DNA from: Dryocosmus kuriphilus
Lineage: Eukaryota > Arthropoda > Insecta > Hymenoptera > Cynipidae
Direction of reading: 5' to 3'
Assembly: GCA_038277395.1 (NCBI GenBank)
Contig: CM076190.1
Location: 130,788,197-130,852,196 of the forward strand
Length of the DNA: 64,000 bases
The stretch's first letter is position 1; every line of letters begins with the position of its first letter. The notes under the pieces were generated by a model that was given only the letters and a program-made list of their open reading frames with translations, had not been told where the DNA came from and ran no database searches. Positions 56,506 through 64,000 of this stretch are shown here, in pieces. Position numbers and translations under genes: made by a program.

Positions 56506-57990
56506 ATGAGGGATGAATACAGGGGTGTAGTACGTATGGCAAAGAAAGAGAGCTGGACCAATCTTGGCACAGACATCGAGAAGGGAGCAGATGCTGCTAG
56601 ACTGGAGAAGCTGCTTTCTCGAAATCCGGACGCTATTCTCGGCTCTCTGAAATTGCCCAGTGGGGAAGACTCAGAGTCGGACGGGAATACTTTGGCTCAC
56701 CTGATCAAGGCAAATTTTCCGGGCTCTTCGAGACCTGGAGAGAAGGGAACGATATCTCAGAGGCAACCAAAACAGCCTGTGGCCCAACTAGGACCGAAAC
56801 GGAAGCTAGCCAATGAGATTGTCACCCCCGCCAGAGTCAGGCGGGCGCTGAAGTCCTTCAGTCCTTAAAAGTCTCCTGGACCGAAAGGCACATATGTAGT
56901 CCTCTTAAAGAGAGCTGAAGAGATCATCATAGGATCGCTAGTGAGGCTTGCTAGGGCTTGTTTGACATTGGAATATGTCCCGGCGGCATGGAGGGGTGCG
57001 AGAATTGTTTTTATTCCGAAAGAAGGCAGGATCGATTATACCTCATCCAAGGATTTCCGTTCCATCACCTTAACATCTTTCTTACTGAAAACAGTGGAAA
57101 GACTTGTGGATAGATACATATATCCGCGATAAGGTCTTTTCAAGTAGGCCAATCCACAAGGAGCAACATACCTATAGGGCTGGTCACTCGACGGGAAGAG
57201 CCCTAAGCGGAGCAGTAAACCTAATTATAGGACAACTGAAGAAGAAAGGCCTTGCGATTGGAGCCTTTATGAGCATCAAAGGAGCCTTCAAGAACACCTC
57301 TGGAGAGGTGATCAGGGCGGCCATAATTTCACAATGTGTACCTACTGCGGTCGTGGAATGGACGTGCCACATCTTGACCAACAGGAACCTAATTACGAAT
57401 AAGGGGGATACCACCTTATGTGGAACCGTTGACTCGGGATGTCAACAGGGAGGGATTTTATCACCCCTGCTGTGGTTCTTAGTAGTGGATGAACTGCTAC
57501 ATCTGCTCACGAGTCAGGACCACCACGTCATGGGCTATGCGGACGATATACTGGTTATCGTACGCGGTCAGCATCTGGATGCGCATGTCGGAGTAATGGA
57601 GCAAACACTGGTGATAGTAGATTCATGGTGCAAGGAGACTGGACTATCTGTTAACCCGAGTAAGATAGACGCGGTTGTTCTCACCAGAAGATATAAGTGG
57701 AGTACCGCGAGTACATTGAAACTTGGAGGACAACAACTGGAAATCAAAGAACGAGCTATATATTTGTGTGTCATTCTGAACGAGATGCTATTATGAAATG
57801 AGGACCTGGAATACAAGTGCAAGAAGCTACTAGTGACTCTGTGTTTCTGTAGGAGAGTCATAGGGAAAAGCAGGGGCTTGAAACTGAAGATACTTATGTG
57901 AATATATGCAGCGATCTTGCGAACCAGGCTAACCTATGCGGCGGTGGTATGGTGGAGCATGGCCGAGCTGTTCACTGTAAAGTCTCAAGT
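56506..57990 (+). pseudogene. LINE ORF2, reverse transcriptase domain
   Basis: Frame 56506-56868 enters at KSFSP, then a TAA, with KSPGPKG and FKSI-type text beyond (DFRSITLTSFLLKTVERLVDR near 57060). Frame 57104-57796 has IGAFMSIKGAFKNTS, GCQQGGILSPLLW and MGYADDILVIV, with YADD at 57535-57546 intact. The thumb follows with ICVIL-type text, stops at 57796 and near 57898, and LTYAAVVWWSMAEL. The active-site YADD is preserved, unlike the first LINE, but nonsense changes at several points prevent a full protein. Confidence 0.75.
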
Positions 57991-58319
57991 GGAAAGGATC
58001 AGGGGACTGATTCTGAGAGGCGTCACTGGTGTCTCGAAATCGATACCCATAATGGTTCTAGGCGCACTAATAGGTCTGGAGCCCCTCCTTCTCACCATCA
58101 AAGCCGTGGCTGCGAAGGCGGCCTGGCGACTAAATTTGGGGAACGACAGAAGGATCTCGACAATAAATCGAGACAACAGTGGACATCGGGAGGAGGCCGA
58201 AACTAAAAATGCCAAGACACAAAATACGCACTCGCTATCTCTTCGACAAGAAGCATCGAGTTAGCCTACCCACGAAGGAGGTATTAGCTGACCGCGGCGC
58301 ATATCTGCACAGTGATTGA

Positions 58320-59010
58320 GACAACTGGTTTACAGAAGGCTCCAGGAATGAGATGGCAGGAGCCGGTGTATATCGTAGAAGAAATGGAATGGGCTGCAAA
58401 ATTGAGATGGGGTCTTACGCCACAGTTCCACAATCTGAGATCATGTCCATGCTACAGTATGCCTACAAGGCAAAAGAGTATGGCAACAAAAGAAACATCT
58501 GTATCTGTTCAGACAGCAGGGCTGCTATAATGGCCCTGAATGGAAGAACTACTACGCCGTTATTAGTACGCAAATGCTTTGAGGCATTGAATATGCTAGG
58601 GAAGGAAAACCGAGGTACTCTACTTTGGATCCCTGGACACAGTTGCATTAAGTGCAATGAGATGTCGGATGGGCTAGCCAAATTAATAGCAAGAAGAAAT
58701 TTTACAGGACCCGAGCCAGTTATAGGTATTTCCAGTAGGTTAGTAACTGAAGAAATTAACAGTTGGCTGACTGAGGAACATCAGAAGGAGTGTGGGATCT
58801 GGTCTCTGGTTGCAGACAGGCCAAAACACTCTTGGGCTTAAAGCTCAAATATAACCGAGCAAGGGAAACCCTCAAACTATCGTGGACTGAAATCAAGGTC
58901 CTAAAAGAAATGTTTATAGGACACGGGAACCTCGGATATAACAAACATAAGATAGAGCTTGTGGATGCGGTCCTCTCCCTATGGAGAGGGCTTTGGGATC
59001 ACGCTTAGGC
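58320..59010 (+). pseudogene. LINE ORF2, RNase H and C-terminus
   Basis: The frame 58353-58841 holds ICICSDSRAAIMAL (third acidic block) and TLLWIPGHSCIKCNEMSDGLAK (last block). The first Asp block (normally near WxTDGS) is degraded before 58353. A final shifted frame (58790-59008) reads CRQAKTLLGL and FIGHGNLGYNKHKI. The cysteine knuckle found in the first LINE at 14262 is not visible; the sequence ends about 75 bp before the tail. Confidence 0.65.
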
Positions 59011-59086
59011 GCACAACGGGAAGCAGCGGGATTACCCAAGCGCCAGGGACTGGCACGGTCTCAATAAAGGCTAATAATAATAATAA

Positions 59087-59316
59087 CACCGGAAGCTGCA
59101 ACTCTAATCTTTTTGGATGAAGAAATACCGGAAGAGAAGAAGAATGTAATGACATAAACCATTCAAATATAAGATCAGTATGTTCCATATATACGAGTAC
59201 ACTGTGCATTTTTTTTTAGAAATAATTTTATGCTAGTAGCGATATTAGTTCGAATAACCAAGAATAAAAAATCCTCAAAATTTGAGCCAAATCGGTTAAT
59301 ATCTGAACTCCTCCCA
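59087..59316. repeat. Right copy of the ~240-bp direct repeat
   Basis: Begins GGAAGCTGCAACTCTAATC immediately after the LINE tail and parallels 53563-53800 to AACTCCTCCC. It is bordered on the right by a Jockey-like remnant. Confidence 0.7.
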
Positions 59317-59551
59317 TACGCTTGATATTTCCCACTTGATGTGCCTTGCCACTCAACCTATCCTTAAGTACAACATTATATCCTGAAACACTGAGCTTAT
59401 TCTTGGATGTCAGTCTGGTCTCAATTAGCAACATAATATCAATTTTATGGTCCCAAATAAATTGCGAAAATTCTCGAAAATTACCCCTAATATGATTGGC
59501 ATTCCAGTGCCCTATTCTTAACGTATTCACTATTTTTGAATTTTTCATCAT
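59317..59551 (-). pseudogene. Jockey-like ORF2, start of endonuclease
   Basis: The reading frame starts at TLRIGHWNANHIRGNFREFSQFIWDHKIDIMLLIETRL. WNAN with a following Glu (ETRL) is the N-terminal metal-binding part of Jockey-clade EEP endonucleases. A short further stretch reads SVSGYNVVLKDRLS before similarity is lost near 59317. It overlaps the end of ORF1 by some 60 bp in another frame, as is usual in the clade. Confidence 0.65.
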
Positions 59552-60776
59552 CTGCTAATATTTCAGCAAGAGCTTGGAGTCTATCCATTTCATTTTTGCA
59601 TTTCATTAACCTATTATTCAAATTTGTTATAAGCCTCAGCATCTTACCTAAGTTACAGAGTTCGTTGAGTTTCCTGAATTCCTCTGCCATCTCTTGGAAG
59701 TCTTGTGTATTCTTATTGGATGGTATATAGACCTTTGTATCGTCTCCTGTTGTAGTTCTGCTTGCATGTTGGGCCGAGGTGCTTGCCCAAGCAAACGGTT
59801 TAGTATGTCGCAGAGGTGGGCATGTATATGATCTTGAGGATGGTGGTATGTTCTTCTCCCTTGGCTGCTCCAGCGGGTACTTTTTATATCTGGTCTCAAT
59901 TTTTTTCCAATCTTTTAATGTAGATTGTGCAGTTGTAGTCATTTGCCTGATGGCCGACACCACAATTTGAGCATTTAGGCAACTCCTTGGGATTTTGTTT
60001 GCTGCCTTTTACCGTTGATTATTCCGCCACTAGATATTCGTCGGTGAAGTGCACCTACACACATTTAACATATTTGGGTGAGATCGTACAGTGCGATCTT
60101 CCATGTCCAAACAGCTGACACCTACGGCATTGCGTTACTCGTCTATTATTCCTGTATTTGTCCCAGTAGACTCTCACTAGGCATACGTATTTGGTCTTCC
60201 TCACTACGTAAAGGTCTCGATTTGATGGAAATGTTACCAGATAGTTGGGGTGTTCCGTTGGAAGCCTTTATCCATGCGTGTTACTCTTTCCGCTCGAACA
60301 CCTTGGAGTAGGTGATCTTCTTTAAATTCCTCAATAGGAATTATAGGCAATCCCTTGGCTATCGAATGTATATATTTTTCATCTTTGATTAGGGGAGTGA
60401 AATAAACAGCTTTAGAGGTGTCCAGCTTCTATTTGATAGTGAGGTAGTCGTCTTTGTTGAATACAATGATTGAGAGTCTTTGATTGGAAAAGTTGAATCT
60501 CGTCTTCTTAGAGGCTTTAGCTCCATTGATGTTTTTCATAACCAGATTTTGATTATTAATCCTAGTGATTAACACAATAGGTGGTACTTGAGTCCTCTTA
60601 AGTGCCATGTGAGATTCTCTCTTGGAGCTCTGGTCATCATCTTCGTCCATGCTGGGAGCATCAAATCTACAGAGTTTGGAATCTGTTATTATTGCAGATG
60701 TCATCGCTCTCCTGACATATTCTGAGTCTTTTCTTGGAAGACATTTTCCGACGCAAGTAGCTGCGCGGTGCACCAC
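59487..60776 (-). pseudogene. Jockey-like ORF1 (PRE and zinc-knuckle protein)
   Basis: This ORF1 would bind element RNA. The N-terminal frame 60776-60429 has a basic and acidic stretch and a NFSNQRLSIIVFNKDDYLTIK region. Next come shifted frames reading KGLPIIPIEEFKEDHLLQGVRAERVTR, a PRE-type domain. Between 60130 and 59940 lie two Cys/His knuckles: CQ.FGHGRSHC, then CSNCGVGHQAND, interrupted by two stops. The C-terminal frame 59963-59487 is hydrophilic and ends with a helical ALAEILADDEKF region. The PRE_C2HC-plus-knuckle layout matches Jockey-type ORF1 proteins. Confidence 0.6.
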
Positions 60777-61099
60777 ACGCCTTCGGCCAGTACTTGCAAG
60801 CTAAGAGGCGCCAGCTAAACTCCTTCGTTTCAAAGCTAAATAATTTTTTAGTAGCAAGCACTATGTCGACACTGACTCTGAATTACACGACAAACTCGGT
60901 CGAAAAAATAACGGATCGATGGGGATATTTTTTTTTAATGGACCGGGGAGAGGTAAATCTTCAGAAAGAAACCCAAAGAAGATGGGTACTTCGTATTCGC
61001 CAAAAGCGCCTACCGAATAAAAACCCCTCCTCGATTGGTTACCAACTTTATGGTTAAAAGCCAGAAATAAAGCGGGTGGAGGATGGTGGTCCAAGACAG

Positions 61100-61788
61100 T
61101 TAAACTGCAAGGACGTTCGCGCTTGAAGCGAAAAAAGGGAAAAGAATAGAGGTTTATGATTGCGGCGAAACGTGAAGGTAGGGCCTTCTAAAACGGTCGG
61201 AGATTTTATACGCGTAATTTGCGAGTGAGTTGATGCTGGGGTTTGGGTGATTTTTCACTGAGAAGCGAAGGTTTGCAGCGTGTATTTGAGCTGCTACGAT
61301 GATGGATGGTAGCTTGGTTTCCGCAAGGATTTGTGTGTTGCGAATATACCAAGGAATGTTACAGGCGGAACGAAGAAGGTGCATATAAGTTCTCTAGAGT
61401 TTTGAAACGAGATTTGGGGTTGCAGAGCCACAGGTAGGAATTGCGTAGCCGCAGATGCTGCTAGTTAGAGCACTGAAGGCACGGGCTTTCGTGGCCTGAA
61501 TAAGTTATGATTATTGAAGGAAGGTTTAAGTGCAGTGAAAATGCCACAGGCTTTGCTACAGGTAGCGTAGATTTGTTTGGACCAAGTAAGTCTCTTACCA
61601 AAGATGACGCAGAGATATTTTGCGCATTTTCTCCATTCGATGGGAAGAGAGGTGATGTGGAGTTTGGGGGGCGTCCCTGTGCGGCGAGAGGAAACAGCGT
61701 CTTCAGATTTAGTTTTGTTGATGTCAAATCTCCATCTGCTGCACCAATCGAGAACAATTGGAGTGAATCTGTTTAGAAAAGAGGAGCA
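61100..61788 (-). pseudogene. Jockey-like ORF2, thumb and C-terminus
   Basis: Pieces in different frames read WKCAKYLCVIFGK-type text (the KYLGV.LD motif region), TWSKQIYATCSKACGIFTALK, and in frame 61384-61154 LRSACNIPWYIRNTQILAETKLPSII, the typical Jockey C-terminal phrase. The rest to 61100 is low in structure and may be 3' UTR. Multiple shifts occur between 61789 and 61384. Confidence 0.6.
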
Positions 61789-63020
61789 CTACTTTAATAC
61801 CTTGCTAGTTTGAAGAAAACCAATATCGTCAGCGTATTGGACTGCGAGAATTTTCTCATCGACAGGAATATCGTAACAGTAAACGTTCAAGAAAGTGGGG
61901 GAAAGTTTGGAGCCCTGAGGGATAACAGAAGTGGTAGATTGTTGTTCCGGTAATGATTTTCCAACACGAGATCTAATGCTTCTGTTGGAGAGGTAGAATT
62001 TAATTAATCCGATAAGATAGTGAGGAAATTTTAACTGGATGAGTTTTAAGATAAGGACGTCATGACAGGCTCTATCAAAGGCTTGCTTACAATCTAGAAA
62101 AAACACGGATGTGTGTCTACCTTTGTTGAGATTGTCGGCAATGTACCCGGAGACCCGAAGAAGTTTATGAGCTGTTCCGTGATGTTTACGGAAACCGTGC
62201 TGGAAGTCGGGTAGAAGAATGTATTGCAAAACAAAACCATTGAAACCAGTGTGGATGATGTTTTCAGCTACTTTGCTAAGAATGCAGAGCAGGCTGATGG
62301 GACGATAGCTAGAGGCTAAGTTGAGGGGTTTGTCAGGCTTTGAAAGGAAGATTACTGTGTCCTCCTTCCACGCAGAAGGAAAGTATTGTAGCTGCATCAC
62401 TGCGTTAACAGTGTTGCAGATAGGTACAATATGTTTGGGAGGAAGGACTTTTAGGAAACAGTTACTAATGATATCATTACCGGGGGCGTTCCTTTTCTGG
62501 AGGGAGCGAATTGTCGAAGATTTCTTTAGAAGAGGTAGGGAGGAAACCTTTGCCTGTCGCAGCGAAGTCTTGAGCAGTATTTGAGACCTGGTCATTAAAG
62601 GAAGCGAATTTGGCAAGGCTAAGAAAGGGCAACAATGGGCTTTGAAGGATGCCGAGAAAACATTCGCTTTTTCCTCATCGAGAGAAAAGGATTGGCCATC
62701 TTTTACAAGAGATGGGAGGTGAGATTTTCTATTGTAAGAGATTTAATGATTTTCCAGCAACTTTTGGGATTTAGTTCGGGCTCAGCAATGTAAGTCTTGA
62801 AAGATGAATTGTCGGTAGTCGGAAGAGTGGATGTTAGTTCTCTTTGAATGGAATTGAGGCGATGACGATGTTTGGGATATCCGTAAGGTTGACAAAATTC
62901 TCTGGATTGATTTTTATTGTAGATACGATGACGGATATCAGAAGAGGGTTTGACTTTGAGGCGAGAAGCGGTGTTGGTTGTTGTGGCATGTTTGACAGAG
63001 TTTTGAATGCCTTTCTTCAC
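61789..63020 (-). pseudogene. Jockey-like ORF2, reverse transcriptase domain
   Basis: Frame 63020-62703 is the endonuclease-RT linker, with CWKIIKSL. The 275-codon frame 62616-61789 contains NAPGNDIISNCFLKVLP, SSYRPISLLCILSKV, TSVFFLDCKQAFDRACHD (first catalytic Asp), SVIPQGSKLSPTFLN and ILAVQYADDIGFL (YADD, complement near 61825-61839), an almost complete Jockey RT palm with all catalytic Asp present. It breaks off right after the YADD motif at LQTSKVLK, and the thumb follows in another frame. The longest intact RT segment in the window. Confidence 0.8.
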
Positions 63021-63790
63021 GGCTTCGAATGCTGCGTCAATTTAAGAAGTTGATCGGATTTGGCAGCATTTGAAAGATGTTTCCAGGCTATATTTCAAGT
63101 GAAGATAGTCAACTTTAGAATTTGCAGGTTGAGAGAGCTCAGGCTTACCCGTTAACTCAAGGAGTGCAGGTTTATGGTAGGAACTCAGTTCCGGAAGAAA
63201 CCAGGCGTCCTTGTTGATAACAATGTTTTTAGTTAGGAAGACATTGACAATGTCAGGTCGATGTTTTGAAGAGCTAAGGAAGTGGAAGGGTTCAGTGAGA
63301 GTTTCAACGGTTAAATTGTGCCGTATGAGAGCTCGTAGAGGGCTTTACCTTTGGTGTTATTTTTTAGGCAACCTCAGGATTGGTTTTTTGCATTAAGGTC
63401 GCCGGCAATTATAGTGGGGATATTTGAGTTGAAAAATGTAGCTATTTTCGGGATATCATTGATATGTGTCGGAGAGTAAAGAGACAGAATGCGTAACGGA
63501 CCAGATTCAAGAAAAATTTCGACTCCTGTTACTTCACAGGAAGATGAGAGAGTTGACAGTCTTGTGTCGGAGGGTTTTACGAACAAAAAGTGCCACACCA
63601 CCACCGTTTGATGAAATACGGTCTTTTCTGTATACAGAAAAATTTGGATGTAGAGTTTTTTGGCAGGCTTTAGATGGGTCTCGATTATACAGATAACGTT
63701 AAAAGATCCTTCGTGAAGAGGTAAGGATAGTTCACGTCGTTTAGGAGCAGAAATAATGTTGGCGTTCGAGGTAAATATTGTTAGTTTATA
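63020..63790 (-). pseudogene. Jockey-like ORF2, endonuclease domain
   Basis: Reading three frames in order gives an entry TSNANIISAPKRRELSLPLHE, then CIIETHLKPAKKL (metal-binding Glu), a VALFV-type core, SGPLRILSLYSPTH and TIIAGDLNAKNQS with the catalytic D.N. The frame 63374-63604 covers the middle. The terminal SDH could not be confirmed. At least three shifts break the domain. Confidence 0.6.
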
Positions 63791-64000
63791 CTTATGAGTG
63801 TCCAGAGTTTGGAAATTGGATGGCAGCTGTGAAGACGGAGAGGTATTCGCGGAAAGGCTGTTGAAGTTGAGGATTTTGTAATGGGTCAGGAATGGGAGAG
63901 GTTTGTGCTAGATTTTGGGTTTGGCTTTGTGGCTGGGGACTGAAAGAAACTGCGCTGGCGAAAGAGCTTTGAGGTCTAGAAGGATTGGAGACAATTTTTG

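Larger units (their letters stand above)
54290..59086 (+). mobile_element. Second RNase H-bearing LINE (I/LOA/R1 group)
   Basis: A GC-richer block with a 5' untranslated region (54290-55100), ORF1, endonuclease, RT and RNase H, ending in AATAAAGGCTAATAATAATAATAA (59062-59086). The TAA-type tail differs from the A-tail of the LINE at 9777 and recalls the I element. The same domain order and the same kind of ORF1 show the two LINEs are relatives but not copies. The left border is approximate. Confidence 0.75.
59317..60870 (-). mobile_element. Jockey-like LINE, 3'-truncated
   Basis: On the minus strand ORF1 (about 60776-59487) precedes the first part of the ORF2 endonuclease (59551-59317). The RT is absent, since the sequence is cut at the 240-bp repeat. 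LINEs are usually truncated at the 5' end, so loss of the 3' part implies a later deletion or recombination. Confidence 0.65.
60926..64000 (-). mobile_element. Second Jockey-like LINE, runs off window
   Basis: On the minus strand, from 64000 downward: the end of an ORF1 (Pro/Gln/Ser-rich near 63990-63870), endonuclease, RT, thumb and 3' UTR. A T-run (plus strand, 60926-60934) is the likely A-tail. It belongs to the Jockey group, since no RNase H follows the RT. It is distinct in sequence from the remnant at 59317-60870. Confidence 0.7.

Noticed and set aside
60078..60311. Plus-strand frame across the Jockey ORF1 knuckles
   Set aside because: Shadow frame; the minus strand gives two Cys/His knuckles in correct order.

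Overview
This is an AT-rich eukaryotic window, most likely from an arthropod and probably an insect. The evidence is an errantivirus-type env gene, a mariner transposon, I/LOA/R1-group and Jockey-like LINEs, and Penelope-like elements. I find no intact host gene. Almost everything recognisable is transposable-element DNA, mostly broken, nested and repeated. The species cannot be named from the sequence.

Layout. 1-890: end of a dispersed repeat, then an inverted satellite array of about 76-bp units. 1196-1889: broken integrase C-terminus (KRBA2-like) on the minus strand. 3380-5710: copy A of a repeat called here repeat T, which carries a foldback MITE and a spliced-looking exon. 5860-6680: a foldback element with a tRNA-like core. 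6851-24434: one Ty3/gypsy element (LTR, PBS, gag, protease, RT, RNase H, integrase, LTR). It is interrupted in gag by a LINE (about 9777-14602) and between RT and RNase H by two head-to-head Penelope-like copies (17217-21600). 23546-28417: copy B of repeat T joined to the gypsy 3' end. 28690-34220: a 5'-truncated errantivirus-like element with a broken integrase and an uninterrupted env frame of 532 codons. 34800-38500: tandem repeats, microsatellites, small foldback elements and a tRNA-like sequence. 38995-44080: copy C of repeat T, starting inside the same gypsy 3' end and LTR. 46740-47680: a GC-hairpin repeat with about 153-bp tandem units. 47970-49258: a complete but inactivated mariner. 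50505-53260: another GC-hairpin copy and two Penelope endonuclease remnants. 54290-59086: a second RNase H-bearing LINE. 59310-64000: two Jockey-like LINEs on the minus strand, the last running off the window.

Nothing here works as a host operon or pathway; the genes are parts of selfish elements. LTR-element genes supply capsid, protease, reverse transcriptase/RNase H and integrase (plus envelope in the errantivirus). LINE ORF1/ORF2 pairs supply an RNA-binding protein and an endonuclease-RT. Penelope copies combine RT with a GIY-YIG endonuclease, next to hammerhead-like motifs. Most frames carry stops or frameshifts, so these are mainly fossils.

The least explained items are repeat T, three copies of which share an exon-like reading frame with a splice-acceptor-like start, and the AT-rich dispersed repeat studded with GC-rich micro-hairpins, for which the window holds both a filled and an empty site.
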